Assembly: GCA_002786025.1 (NCBI GenBank)
Contig: NHNW01000018.1
Coordinates: forward strand, 62,001 to 126,000
DNA: 64,000 nucleotides
Reading direction: 5' to 3'
Source: Zasmidium citrigriseum
Lineage: Eukaryota; Ascomycota; Dothideomycetes; Mycosphaerellales; Mycosphaerellaceae
Within the stretch, counting starts at the first letter, position 1; each line of letters opens with the position of its first letter. The notes under the pieces are model-generated. The model saw only the letters and a list, made by a program, of their open reading frames with translations, was not told where the DNA came from and did not search any database. Of the stretch, positions 42,552 to 53,117 are shown piece by piece. A program made the position numbers and the translations under genes.

Positions 42552-44333
42552 ATGCCACCCAAGAACAAGTTCTCCCACCTCCCCCTCTCGACCTCCGGCC
42601 CCCAAGACTGCGCCCTCACAGGAGCAGCACTTTTGAACACCCCCTATCTCAACAAAGGCACCGCCTTCACGCCCTCCGAACGCCAGGAATTCGACCTCAT
42701 AGGCCTCCTTCCCTCCGCAGTGAACACCCTCGAAGACCAAGTCAAGCGAGCATACGACCAATACCAGACCCGGCGTACGGATCTCGGCAAAAACACTTTC
42801 ATGACATCCATGAAAGAGCAAAACGAAGTCTTGTACTACGCTCTCATTCAGAAACATTTGAAAGAAATGTTCCCGGTTATCTATACTCCCACCGAGGGCG
42901 ATGCGATTGCTGACTACAGTCGTCTCTTCCGTCGGCCGGAAGGCTGTTTCCTGGACATGACGATGAGTCAGGAGGAGATCGAAGCGGCCCTGAGCCGCTA
43001 CGGAGGCAAGGATGACATCGACATCATCGCCTGCAGCGACGGCGAACAGATCCTCGGGATTGGTGATCAGGGCGTCGGAGGGATTCTGATCGCGGTTGCG
43101 AAACTTGTGATATATACGCTTTGCGCGGGGATTCGGCCGGAGAGGACGTTGCCGGTGGGGTTGGATGTTGGGACGGATAATCCCACCTTACTCCAGGATG
43201 AGCTGTATTTGGGGGTCAGAAAGGAGAGGACTCGAGGCAGGGAGTATGATGCTTTCATTGAGAGATTTGTCTCTGCTTGTGGAAGGGTTTTCCCGAAGGC
43301 CTATTTGCACTTTGAGGATTTTGGGGTGGGGAATGCGAGGAGGATTTTGGAGAGGTATGCAGGACAAAGGGCGTGTTTTAATGATGATGTGCAGGGGACG
43401 GGATGTGTGGCTCTCGCGGCGGTCTATGCGGCTTGTCATGTTGCTGGAGTAGGAGTTGGGGATTTGAGGGTTGTGATGTTTGGGGCTGGGAGTGCGGGGA
43501 CAGGGATTGCGGATCAGATGAGGGATGCTATTGCGGTGGAGAATGGGAGGGGGAAAGAGGAGGCCGCGGAGCAGATTTGGTGTGTGGACAGGAAGGGCTT
43601 GTTGGTGAGAGGGATGGAGGGGGAGTTGAGCGCTGCGCAGAGGGAATATGTGAAAGATGGGGAGGCGGTGGGGTTGCTGGAGACCGTTAAGAGGGTCAAG
43701 CCGCATGTGTTGATTGGAACGAGTACGCAGCCGAAGGCTTTTACGCAGGAGGTTATAAAAGAGATGGCGAGACATGTGGAGCGGCCGATTATTTTTCCAC
43801 TGAGCAATCCGACCAGGCTGCATGAGGCGGATCCGAAGGATTTGTTTGAGTGGACGGAGGGGAGGGTACTTTGTGCTACGGGGAGTCCGTTTCCGCCGGT
43901 TGAGTTAGAGAAGGGGAGGAAGAGGGAGATTGCGGAGTGTAATAATTCGACGACGTTTCCTGGAATTGGGCTCGGTGTTGTCCTGAGTCGGGCCAAGCTG
44001 TTGACAACTAAGATGCTAGTGGCTGCGGTGAAGGCTTTGGCTGCGCAGGCTCCTGCTCTCAAAGATCCGGACGCCGGGCTGTTGCCGGACATTGTGGACG
44101 TTCGAGATATCAGCGTCAAGATCGCTGCTGGCGTCATCAAGCAGGCGATCAAGGAGGATGTTGCGAAGGAGAAGGACATCCCGTCTGATGATGCTGAGCT
44201 AGAGGAGTGGATCAATGAGCAGATGTGGACGGCGGAGTATCGTCCTTTGAGGAAGGTTGATGTTGAGAGCGCAAGTCGAGCGGCGAAAGGGGAGGCTGGG
44301 AGTAAGGGCATGGAGAGGGTGGTTTCGGTATAG
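42552..44333 (+). CDS. NAD-type malic enzyme
   Basis: A single exon encodes 593 residues. It oxidatively decarboxylates malate to pyruvate. YTPTEGDAI (about residue 112), the substrate-binding region LGIGDQGVGGI (about 168), the metal-ligand segment HFEDFG (about 252) and the nucleotide-binding GAGSAGTGIA (about 313) are all present, followed by FPLSNPT. Length and order match the fungal MAE1 family. The N-terminus has no clear mitochondrial presequence, so location is uncertain. Codon choice changes along the gene: the first 500 nt favour C-ending codons, while about 43085-43980 is rich in G- and T-ending codons. Confidence 0.92.
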   Translation: MPPKNKFSHLPLSTSGPQDCALTGAALLNTPYLNKGTAFTPSERQEFDLIGLLPSAVNTLEDQVKRAYDQYQTRRTDLGKNTFMTSMKEQNEVLYYALIQKHLKEMFPVIYTPTEGDAIADYSRLFRRPEGCFLDMTMSQEEIEAALSRYGGKDDIDIIACSDGEQILGIGDQGVGGILIAVAKLVIYTLCAGIRPERTLPVGLDVGTDNPTLLQDELYLGVRKERTRGREYDAFIERFVSACGRVFPKAYLHFEDFGVGNARRILERYAGQRACFNDDVQGTGCVALAAVYAACHVAGVGVGDLRVVMFGAGSAGTGIADQMRDAIAVENGRGKEEAAEQIWCVDRKGLLVRGMEGELSAAQREYVKDGEAVGLLETVKRVKPHVLIGTSTQPKAFTQEVIKEMARHVERPIIFPLSNPTRLHEADPKDLFEWTEGRVLCATGSPFPPVELEKGRKREIAECNNSTTFPGIGLGVVLSRAKLLTTKMLVAAVKALAAQAPALKDPDAGLLPDIVDVRDISVKIAAGVIKQAIKEDVAKEKDIPSDDAELEEWINEQMWTAEYRPLRKVDVESASRAAKGEAGSKGMERVVSV

Positions 44334-44769
44334 GTTCTTGATCGGATCTCCGTCGGTATGGGTAGGATGAATGTACTGTTGGCTGTATCGTTGCTTTGGA
44401 CCATAATTGATCGATGGAGATGTGGTAGGTGAGCCCTAGGTGTGCGATACTGAACGTGGGAGTATGCCCATCTTGACGGCCCATGTGAGGCGCATCGAAC
44501 GCCGTCAAGATCATATGTTAGCCCAGATATCCCCAAGCATCTCCCAGGGACGAACCTACTAATAGGTCTCTCAATAGCTCAGACCTCCACCGACCCTCGG
44601 AGATACCCCCAATATCGCCCCGAGTTAAGGATCTCGACATGAAGAGTGTTGCCGCCTTGCCCGCGGGAGTGAAGGCGTCGCGAGTGAAAGCACTAGCGCC
44701 AAGACCCTGCATCCATCCCCATCACAACAAGCGCTCGACCTCTCTCTCCTTAGCAGCGACAACGACAAA
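44334..44769. other. Intergenic, no gene supported
   Basis: 3' flank of the malic enzyme gene and promoter of the next small gene. I see nothing further. Confidence 0.45.
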
Positions 44770-45201
44770 ATGAGCGAGAACGAGCAGCACCAGCAGCAGC
44801 AACAGCAGCAATGGGAGAACTTCTCCTTCATCGTGCTGCACTGGGAGACCGGAGCGCACCTCTTCGTGGTGCCGACGTGAGTTCTAGCGCTTCCGTCGAG
44901 GGCGACAAACGCTGATTTGACTTGGTAGCAATCGGCCTTGGGACGGCAGCTGGGTGGGGATGTGAGTACCATATTTCCCCTTACGATTATTGAGAATGTG
45001 TACTGACAGGTGAACAGCCGCGCGGAGGGCGAGTTTGGCCCGCTGGCGGACCCCGGCGTTTGGTCTTCGTGAGTACATCCATTCCCAGGCAGATGGCGGC
45101 GGAGCTAATGTGAGCGTAGGGTGTACTGGCCGGATGGCATGGTGGCCATCCTTGCTGCGCTCATGCAGATGGGCAGGCTGCAGAGAGATCAACTGCAGTA
45201 G
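44770..45201 (+). CDS. Unrecognised 90-residue protein, four exons
   Basis: Exons 44770-44876, 44929-44961, 45018-45068 and 45120-45201 join in one frame; all three donors are GTGAGT. The product has a Gln/His-rich N-terminus, then FSFIVLHWETGAHLFVVPT, PWDGSWVG, EGEFGPLADPGVW and VYWPDGMVAILAALMQMGRL, ending LQRDQLQ. The pattern suggests a small globular Trp-rich domain with a C-terminal helix. Intron 2 ends with two candidate acceptors eight nt apart; only the second (45016-45017) keeps frame. Exon 2 is just 33 nt. No signal peptide. I cannot name the family. The canonical splice sites and frame agreement support a real gene. Confidence 0.58.
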
Positions 45202-45834
45202 GTATGTGAGAGTCTTTCTTGTTTCTCTTTGGTTTTGTTTGGATCTCTGCAACTCAGTCAATCTCGATATATTGAAAGAAGAGCAAGAGCTGGGGAATGA
45301 GATCTGGATACGATACCAAAGGAGAGCTGGACTGGTCAATTACCTCGCCGGCCTACACACCGGGCCTTCGAAGCCTGCATTCGTGGATCTTTGTCGACTT
45401 CACAACCATCACCACCACCACAACTGGCCTATTGAATCGCAGCCAGCAGATCGAGCCTCAGGCGACACCAAGACTGCAAGGCGGCTTTCGACACAAAGCG
45501 TTGACGTTCACGGAGGTCCAAAAATCCCTTCTCGGCTGGACATCACGGTACTTGACACGACCTCCAGAGCTTCGTACTGGCTGCACACTTGCTCGAGGGC
45601 TATTCAGAACGATCCAAAACCTGTACTTCCACAAGAATTGGACAAGAATTCGACGACATCGAAGTAATTGGAGATTGTTGTTCAGGATAAGTCGACCTGA
45701 AGTCGGGAGTGGCCGGGGAAAAGACCAAGACCTCGGCTTTTGGGTCTGGCATCCCGGCTGTGATCATCTCATCAACAACATTTCCTTGCGTCCCCCATTG
45801 TCTCTGTGTCTCTTGTTCTTTTGGTTATGTGAAG
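45202..45834. other. Intergenic, promoter of PEX2
   Basis: 3' flank of the small gene and PEX2 promoter. Long open frames here overlap in several frames and show no family features. Confidence 0.4.
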
Positions 45835-47319
45835 ATGGCCGACTTTGCAGCGGCCCAGAAGCGCATCTTGGAGAGACGTGCAGCTCGCGAACAAGCACTG
45901 ACGGCGGCAGAAGAACAGCATCACCAGCACCGCGCCGCCCAGCTCGCCCGCCTCCCGCCGCAACTCCGCGCCCACACCTTCTCGCTCCTCAATTTCTGGG
46001 ACGCGGCCAAGAGCCCGTACGGCACATCACCAGCTTTCCGTGTCGGCCAAGTGGACGCCGAACTCCTCGACGAAGCGCTGCTCGGCCTCCTCAAGAAACA
46101 AGCCGGCGATGGCCTCAAACTCTTCGGCGCACACCTCAAGGACGACTGGAACGCCGAGATCACCGCCCTCCTGCGCATCGTCTACTGGAAGCTGTCCATC
46201 TGGGACCACGGCACCAGCTACGGCGCATCTCTCCAAGGCCTGAAGTACATCGACTCGCGCGGAAACGCCGCAGAAGCAGAGCGAGTACGCAAAGAAGCGA
46301 CAAAATGGCAGCGAGCAGCATACGGCCTCATCACCGTCATTGGCAGATACGGCTGGACCCGCTGGGAAGAGCGCCTCTCCACGATTGAGAACGGCTACGA
46401 CGAGCCCTCCCCCCTCATCCAACGACTCTCTCGACTCACCACCTTCCTCGACACCTCCCACAACATCGCCGCTTTCGCCTCGTTCCTCGTCTTCCTCTAC
46501 AACGGCAGATACCGAACTCTGACCGACCGACTCCTACGACTACGATTGGTGCCCTCCTCGAACCAGACGAGCAGAGAGGTTTCATTCGAGTTCCTCAACA
46601 GACAACTGGTCTGGCACGCCTTCACCGAATTCCTCCTCTTCCTACTCCCTCTCGTCGGCATCAGCAGATGGAGAAGATGGATCGAACGAGCATGGAAAAA
46701 GACCAAGGTCACAGCAGCAAAGGTCCTGTCAGGAGCCTCTACAAACACAGACGACGAAGATGAAGAGCTGCAGAAAGGAGAATTGGCGTTCCTACCTGAA
46801 AGGACATGCGCAATATGCTATCAAGATCAGAACCCGACCGGCGGACAATCCGAGCAAGACATAATCTCCTCGACATCAGGAGCAAACAGCGGAATCATAG
46901 GATCCGCCATGACAGACATCACCAACCCCTACGAAGCAGACCCGTGTGGCTGCATATACTGTTTCGTGTGCATAGCACAACGAATCGAAGCCGAAGAAGG
47001 CGAAGGATGGATATGCTTGAGATGCGGAGAGATCGTCAAATCATGCAGACCATGGAATGGAGATGTGGTGGTGAAGAGACCGAGAAGCAGCGATGGGAGC
47101 GAAGGAGGCAGCAGACCGAGCACGAGAAGAAAGAGCGTAATGTTTGACTTGCAAGATGAAGAGAAGCGGATGGAGGAGCAAGATGAAGAAGAGGAGGGAG
47201 AGAAGGTTTTGGAGGCAATCGACCCCATGCCAATCGAGAGCAACGAAGAGAGTTTGGAGTGGAGCAAGCTGGATGGAGAGCTGAATGACGATGATGACGA
47301 AGAGGACGAGGACGAGTGA
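45835..47319 (+). CDS. PEX2: Peroxisomal RING E3 ligase Pex2
   Basis: A single exon encodes 494 residues. I chose the ATG at 45835 because the protein then begins like Pex2 (MADFAAAQKRILERR); the open frame extends 126 nt upstream without support. The N-terminal half is the Pex2/Pex12 domain with helical membrane segments (SLLNFWDAA, then LLRIVYWKLSIWD). The RING runs from about residue 324 to 400: CAICY, CGCIYCFVC and CLRC. A long Glu/Asp-rich tail closes the protein. Pex2 works with Pex10 and Pex12 in the peroxisomal membrane to ubiquitinate Pex5 for recycling. The inserted loop between the first and second Cys pairs is long. Confidence 0.93.
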   Translation: MADFAAAQKRILERRAAREQALTAAEEQHHQHRAAQLARLPPQLRAHTFSLLNFWDAAKSPYGTSPAFRVGQVDAELLDEALLGLLKKQAGDGLKLFGAHLKDDWNAEITALLRIVYWKLSIWDHGTSYGASLQGLKYIDSRGNAAEAERVRKEATKWQRAAYGLITVIGRYGWTRWEERLSTIENGYDEPSPLIQRLSRLTTFLDTSHNIAAFASFLVFLYNGRYRTLTDRLLRLRLVPSSNQTSREVSFEFLNRQLVWHAFTEFLLFLLPLVGISRWRRWIERAWKKTKVTAAKVLSGASTNTDDEDEELQKGELAFLPERTCAICYQDQNPTGGQSEQDIISSTSGANSGIIGSAMTDITNPYEADPCGCIYCFVCIAQRIEAEEGEGWICLRCGEIVKSCRPWNGDVVVKRPRSSDGSEGGSRPSTRRKSVMFDLQDEEKRMEEQDEEEEGEKVLEAIDPMPIESNEESLEWSKLDGELNDDDDEEDEDE

Positions 47320-47946
47320 TTGATTGAGCGAGCGAGATGATACCCTTCTGTTCCGTACGACTGCAATGCGAAACGCATCGAGCAGAGGCTCTGCGATTGT
47401 GACTGAACGCATTCGATGGACTTTGAAGATGGTTGATGTAAGATGAGATGTTTGAGTATGAGGCATGCTGATTCTAGTGATTCGCTCGAGCCCGAGATCA
47501 GCACGAGGACAGAAACGACGTCTGGGTCCATTCGTGGGATGCCCGCCTCCGCAAAAGGTGCTGCTATGCCCTCATCGCAACCACGAACGCATGGCATTGC
47601 ATGGTCTGGAATCGTAGTAAGTCCATCTTCTCCGCAACCCCCGCATTTTGATTGTGTGGAGAGCACATTCTCGATCAAGTAACTACTGCAAATAGTATCG
47701 AATCGATCCAAAGAAGGCCTTCAAGCATTGGCTTTATCAGTTTGGAGAGCTGGTAATCCGATACAGCTCCATCGTCAACGCTCAACAGCCGTCACGTGCT
47801 AGCGTGAAAGCTCCGCGGCGCTGGCTCGGACGATCGACGAACGACAAAGCTTGGTTGTGGAGTGAAACTTGACATCACGATTACAGCTCAGAGCTCTGCC
47901 GCGTGCGCCCGATCGAGAACAATCAAAAGCAGCCCTGCAGCCCGAG
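47320..47946. other. Spacer with a possible small spliced gene
   Basis: A plus-strand frame from 47458 to 47616, then GTAAGT at 47617 and TAG at 47693-47695, would continue at 47696 as YRIDPKKAFKHWLYQFGEL and stop at 47875. The joined product is about 113 residues. It would end only 71 nt before the next gene, so this may be chance. Confidence 0.25.
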
Positions 47947-49574
47947 ATGGACGACCTCTCTCTCCCTCCCGACGATTTCAGTTGGTATTGCGACTACCTC
48001 AACGGCAGCTTGGACGACATCATGCACCCCGAAATCAAGAAAGTCGCCATGATTGGCTGCGGCGCCATGGGCGGTGGCATGGCTTTACTCTTCGCAGAGA
48101 ACGGGTGCCAAGTCCTCCTGAAAGATCCCTCCAACGAAGCGATGGATAAGGTCATTGAGCAAGGGAAGAAGGATGGCGTTGGCGAGAAGCTGTCCAAGTA
48201 TCAGACTTACGAGGACTTATGCAAGAATCTTGACGAAGTGAAGGTTTTCGTTTGGTCGTTGCCACATGGGACTGTGGGGGATTCTGTGCTTGAAGGGCTT
48301 ATGCCGTATTTGAGGCAGGGGGATATTATTATTGATGCGGCGAATGAGCATTGGGAGAATACGGAACGGAGACAGGGGAAGTGTGTTACGAAGGGGATTA
48401 GGTATGTGGGGATGGGGGTTAGTGGGGGGTATCAGGCTGCGTGAGTCCATCCTCATACTCACTTCAAAACGATACGATCTATGCTAATGATATGAACAAC
48501 AGCCGCCGCGGCCCCTCAATGTGCCCCGGCTCCGACGACGAAACAATGTCCATCGTCCTCCCCCTCCTCCGCAAAGCCGCCGCCAAAGCCCCCGACGGCA
48601 CGCCCTGCGTAGCGAAAATCGGCACCGGCGGCGCGGGCCACTACTGCAAAATGATCCACAACGGCATCGAGCACGGCATGATGTCCGCCATCGCCGAAGC
48701 CTGGGGCCTCATGACGCGCGGTCTAGGAATGTCTCTCGACGACGTCGGCGCCGAACTGCACCGCTGGAATAAGTCTGGCGAGTTGCAGGGGACGTTTCTT
48801 GTGAGGATTGGGGCGGAGATTTGTTTGACTAAGGATGAGAATGGACAGAGGGTGCTGGAGACGGTGGAGGATAAGGTTGTGCAGGATTTTACTGGGGAGG
48901 AGGGGACGGGGATTTGGTCGAATACTGAGGCTGTTGAGCGTCATGTTCCTGCCCCAACGCTCACCATGGCGCACTACCTCCGTCTCGCTTCTGGGGATTT
49001 GCATCAACGCCGTACCATCCAGAAGACTTTTGGGTCCGACTACCCGCCCCAAAAACTCTCCGTCCAGGATCGAAAGGCTTTCCTCGAAGACCTCCGCATG
49101 GCCGTCTACGCCGCCTGCCTAGCCTCCTACGTCCAAGGCATGAACATCATCGACAAAGCCGACGTCGCCAACCACTTCAACGTCGACTACTACGCCCTCT
49201 TGCAAATCTGGCGGGCGGGATGCATCATCCAAGCAGACTACATCTCCTCCTCTCTCTTGATGCCCATCTACAAGAACCACAGCACGAAGACGGAGAAGAA
49301 TCCACTGTACGAGCCGGCGGTAGCGGGGGATTTCAAGCGGTCGTTTGAATCGCTCAAGAAAGTTGTCTTGAAGGCGACGGAGGGAGATCATGTTGTGCCT
49401 GCTCTGGCTGGGACGTTGGATTATTTGAAACAGATGACGAGTACGGATTTGCCGACGAGCTTTTATGAGGCGGAATTGGACTATTTTGGACGGCATATGT
49501 ATGATCGGAAGGGGGAGGATAAGGCGGGCTTGCCGGAGATGGGGAAGTACCACTATGAGTGGAAGCCGGCGTGA
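47947..49574 (+). CDS. 6-phosphogluconate dehydrogenase-like protein
   Basis: Two exons, 47947-48440 and 48503-49574, flank a 62-nt GTGAGT...CAG intron with a GCTAAT branch-type site, giving 521 residues. The fold is 6PGDH: Rossmann MIGCGAMGGGMALLF (about residue 36), IIIDAANEHW in place of the usual IDGGN, GMGVSGGYQAA, and active-site GGAGHYCKMIHNGIEHG, which keeps the catalytic Lys, the His-Asn pair and the Glu. After the second strand the usual Asn-Arg-Thr for NADP is replaced by Lys-Asp-Pro-Ser. So it is likely a divergent paralog with altered cofactor or substrate. A 30-residue N-terminal extension is present. Confidence 0.85.
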
Positions 49575-50497
49575 GTTGCTGGGATGGTGATTGTGGAGGT
49601 GTCGTTGTCTGTAGGCTGTAGATTGGACTGGGATGATAAAAGTTGGATGCTGCTTGTGTCTTGTTCCTTGGTGTCTCAGTGGGTTTGAACGTGTATACGC
49701 TAATCGGCTTACTTTCGTTCGTCTCTGAAGCTTCACGATTCTCGGGATTGATTGAGTGACGCTGTCTTTGTGCTTGCTTTGAAGGAAGAACTCGGCTCAG
49801 CCTTCTGATTGATGAGCTGGCATATTTGGTTGCTGCTACTCTTGCTTTCTCCGTACGATTGCCTACGTCCAAGCTACCCAACCCTCCGCTGATCGATCTC
49901 TGGTGCTCTGTCTCTCGGAGATCGAATACCTGATGCAAAATGCAAACCTCCGCAAGGCCCAACGCTTGTGTTGGCGGCGGCGTCGAGCCAGCCGTGTGCC
50001 AGTCAGGAGCGGCCGGATCGACAATGTACGGGCCAGAGGACCAGTCACACACGCTGGTGTGGCGGTGGGCGGGCGNNNNNNNNNNNNNNNNNNNNNNNNN
50101 NNNNNNNNNNNGGGAGACTTTCTCTGGCTCTTCAGCGCTACCTCCTAAATCAGACGCTCCTGTGCGAAAGCCTTGTGCCGTGCGGCTAGCGGAGCTTTCT
50201 GTGCGGAGCAAGCGAGGAAAGCCACCACCCTAACTTTTCCTTAACATGCGAGGGTCTGGCTTGGGAGGTAGCTTTAGCGAGCGGGACGGGGCGGTGGGTG
50301 GTGTCTGGCTTTGGATGGTGGTATTGGTTTGTATGGAGTTTGGAGGCACAGAGTCGACAGTGGGTGCGTATGATGAGGAAGATGGGGGAAGAGGAGAATG
50401 AGAAACGAGATGAGCGCCTCGCAATTCGGCAGTCTTTGAGGACACTCCATGCGCAAGCCTTTTCTTCCTTTTCATCACTTCTGCAATAACAACGTCA
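49575..50497. other. Intergenic, includes N gap
   Basis: 3' flank of the 6PGDH-like gene, then an assembly gap at 50076-50111. No gene is supported. Confidence 0.45.
50076..50111. other. Assembly gap (36 N)
   Basis: A run of unknown bases after G-rich sequence (GGCGGTGGGCGGGCG). The true length is unknown. Confidence 0.99.
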
Positions 50498-50707
50498 ATG
50501 TCAACGAAGATGCCAATGCCGCTGCAGCCTTCTCCTCTCACCCCTCGCCGCTCGGTCATCAAGATCCAAACTCCTGGATATATGGCCATGATGGCGCACC
50601 GCACCCCAGGCCGCCGCAGTCGACAACCTGGTTTGCTTCGCACAGCACGCTGGAGGGCCAGCGTAACGTATTGCATGTTGTTGTCGCTTGACAGTTCTTC
50701 GGACTAA
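50498..50707 (+). CDS. Possible small basic protein
   Basis: An ATG-initiated frame of 69 residues. It contains PLTPRRSVIKIQTPGYMAMM and RTPGRRSRQPG, a Pro/Arg-rich basic composition that looks more protein-like than nearby random frames. No signal, membrane segment or known family. It could be a conserved microprotein or chance. Nothing in the neighbourhood helps. Confidence 0.3.
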   Translation: MSTKMPMPLQPSPLTPRRSVIKIQTPGYMAMMAHRTPGRRSRQPGLLRTARWRASVTYCMLLSLDSSSD

Positions 50708-51736
50708 CATTCACTTACATCGCCCAAAGCGGAAGGAGTCACGTGGGGGCTTGGACGAAAGAGGAAGGTAGTAAGTGCAGGTAGTTAGTTAGTCGAGGGA
50801 AGGTGGTCTTGGGCGCCTTGATGTGAGACTGTCTTGTAGACACAGCCTCCACTGTTTCATTCCTTAGAGAGCTCTATGATAGAGCCACTTACCCTTAGAT
50901 AGTTCTGGGTATCGAGAGATCCGCTCAACAGGGCGTCAAGTCGTGGTGGTGCAGCCAGGCCAGGTGACGGTGAAGTCGGCTCGATGGCGGTGTGGGCGGC
51001 GTGGTGAGGACGTGGGCGGCGTGGGGGAGGTGTGAGCGCCTCGATGGAGGAGATCGTGGGTGTCAGTTGGAGAAAGCGGTCCAGCTGCCGTGCGGTTTTG
51101 CTGCAGGCAGATCGGGCAAAACCATGACTTACGTGGATCTGCGAGTGTAGGTGATGGACGCTAAGATGGGTGAACAGCCGGTGCAGCGAGGGAAGGTGAT
51201 CAGGTGAGTGGAGGTGGGCGGTGGGCAGTCGCTGGTCGGTCGAGCGAAGGACTGGAGGTCTTGGGCGGTGGTGCGGCCAGAGACCAGAGTGGCAGGTTGT
51301 GAGCGCGCTCGCTGCCAAAACTGGAACGGCCGATGTTGATGTTGATGGGAAGAGGGTTGTTGTTTCCGCAGCGTGACAAACACGACGGAATGCCAAGAGC
51401 GCTGCACATGAAGTTGCCTGAATCAGTGACTTTTAGCCTGCTAATATTCAAAGATGAGTACCATCCCTTTCATACGCTCTTCAAGTGCGAATGCGGTGGC
51501 AAATCCCGATGCAATGGCCAAAAAGCATCGCTAAAGTTGAACAATCCGCCTTTCCTGCTGGCAAGGAAGCCGTTTCCCTCACATTCTGATGGCCGTTCAA
51601 TACTTTCGAGTCGACCCAATCTCCATTGAACAGGTCGTATACCAAGCTGCTGTCTTTGTTTCAGACCTGTCGAAAGGCTGAGAGCTTTGGAGATGACTCT
51701 TCGACCATGCTCAATCTTGGATTTGCTCGAGCTCGC
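50708..51736. other. Region with coding-like minus-strand frame, unresolved
   Basis: On the minus strand a frame from about 51396 to 50857 has no ATG. It contains a protein-like part (KTARQLDRFLQLTPTISSIE, then PPRLDALLSGSLDTQNYL) and ends next to a GTAAGT donor-like site. I could not build a complete gene. It may be exons of a gene whose other exons I missed. Confidence 0.3.
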
Positions 51737-52726
51737 TCACGGCAAGAGCTTTGCAAACACCTTCGCAGGATCAATCGTCAAAGGCTGACTGTCTGCCTCG
51801 TTCTCTTCGCCTTCGTCTTCGGGTGGCGTCCTGGCTCGTGTACATTGGCCTTGGTGCTGGATGCTGTTGCTGGGAACAGTCTCTCCTTCCGCCTGCCTCT
51901 CTGTTTGCTCAGCCCTCTTTGCCTTCTCCTCTTTGGCTTTCTGAACTTGCGCTCCAACATGCGTTCGAGCCCTCTCTGGTGTGGAATGACCTTCGAACGG
52001 GCGAATGTCGTGCAGGGCCTCGAAATAAGACAGATCAGGTACACCGGTGTTGAAGGCCTCGTGCTGGAGCGCCATGAGCCGACCTGTATCGATTGTTCGA
52101 CCAAGGATCCTCTCGGCTCCATTCTCTAGGTGCGCTGCAAGCACCTGCCAGTAACACCCATGCCCAGTCCGGCCATCAAGCTTGTTCATAACCCGACCAG
52201 CCTGCCCGCCATACGTCCCATCGTCAAACGCCTCGATATCGATCGAGTTATTCACGAACATATGAATCAGCTCATGGAAGATAGTCCCCATCAAGTGCCG
52301 CGCATCAGTATGCGCTCGCGGATGGACTCGCAGCTTATCCTTCTTGCGCTCGCCTTGCTCGTCGTACGCCTCTTCCTCTCGCCAGACGTAGCACCAACCC
52401 AGCTTAGAATGTGCTGCTTTGGGCGTGGTTCTGAAGTCGACTTTGGCCTCGCCGTAGAAGAGCTTGTTGTGGAGCAGGAGAAAGTCGATTGCCTCGAGGC
52501 CGCGCATGATCTCGGCGGAGGGGAGGAGTTGATCTTCGTGGAGTTTCATCTGGTGTTGTAGCTCTTCCTCGAAGATCTCAAGTGTGAAGAGATGCCATTT
52601 CGCTTCGGAGAATTCTGGTACTTCGATTGTTGCTCTGGCGGGCGAGTCTCGCAGGAACTGGATCACTTCGTCGATGTGGTGGGCGATTGGGTCGTGTAGA
52701 CGATCGTGCTCAGTGGGGAGAGACAT
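51737..52726 (-). CDS. SprT-like zinc metalloprotease, paralog 1 of 3
   Basis: A single exon encodes 329 residues. The HExxH zinc site is FHELIHMF (His151, Glu152, His155), and the likely third ligand is His189 in TGHGCYW, the spacing seen in SprT/Spartan-type proteases. The N-terminus (MSLPTEHDRLHDP) is shared with the other two cluster members. A Glu/Lys/Gln-rich tail of about 80 residues follows the protease domain. There is no signal peptide, so it probably acts inside the cell. Known SprT proteases cut DNA-bound proteins, but the DNA-binding and PCNA/ubiquitin motifs of Spartan are not visible. The start codon faces paralog 2. Confidence 0.8.
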   Translation of the reverse strand: MSLPTEHDRLHDPIAHHIDEVIQFLRDSPARATIEVPEFSEAKWHLFTLEIFEEELQHQMKLHEDQLLPSAEIMRGLEAIDFLLLHNKLFYGEAKVDFRTTPKAAHSKLGWCYVWREEEAYDEQGERKKDKLRVHPRAHTDARHLMGTIFHELIHMFVNNSIDIEAFDDGTYGGQAGRVMNKLDGRTGHGCYWQVLAAHLENGAERILGRTIDTGRLMALQHEAFNTGVPDLSYFEALHDIRPFEGHSTPERARTHVGAQVQKAKEEKAKRAEQTERQAEGETVPSNSIQHQGQCTRARTPPEDEGEENEADSQPLTIDPAKVFAKLLP

Positions 52727-53117
52727 CTTTCGCCGGGTGGACTTGTTGTCGATGTAGTCTCCTAATGCAGACGCAAGTCAAGACAAGATGCGAGCGGGAT
52801 TCAAGCACTGGCGAGGCGGTTGGCCTGTCGGACTTTAGCGAAGGTCGACTTCTGAAGCTTTGATCAGCTCTCCCACATTCACTCATCTCGGCTTGTCATG
52901 TGAAAGTATGCGCTAACAGCGGCAGACCTCCAGGCTTTATCTCCCTCTGCCAGTATCAAAGACATTGATTCGATGATGAGCCAGACGATCTAGTTTACCT
53001 CCCAGACCGCGAACGTGCTTTGCTTTGCTTTCCAGAGGTTTCAGCCAGCCAGGTGGAGTGTGTGGCTCTACCCGCGTAGATCATGCCGCACGCTGGATTT
53101 CTACATAAAACGCACGC
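52727..53117. other. Divergent promoter between SprT-like paralogs 1 and 2
   Basis: A 391-bp spacer between diverging starts, so the two genes may be co-regulated. A TATA-like ACATAAAA at about 53103 is very close to the ATG at 53118, which leaves the downstream ATG at 53157 as a possible start for paralog 2. Confidence 0.5.

Noticed and set aside
51101..51132. Intron GTAAGT...CAG in the unresolved minus-strand frame
   Set aside because: It would be 32 nt, below the usual fungal minimum, and the frame is open without splicing it.
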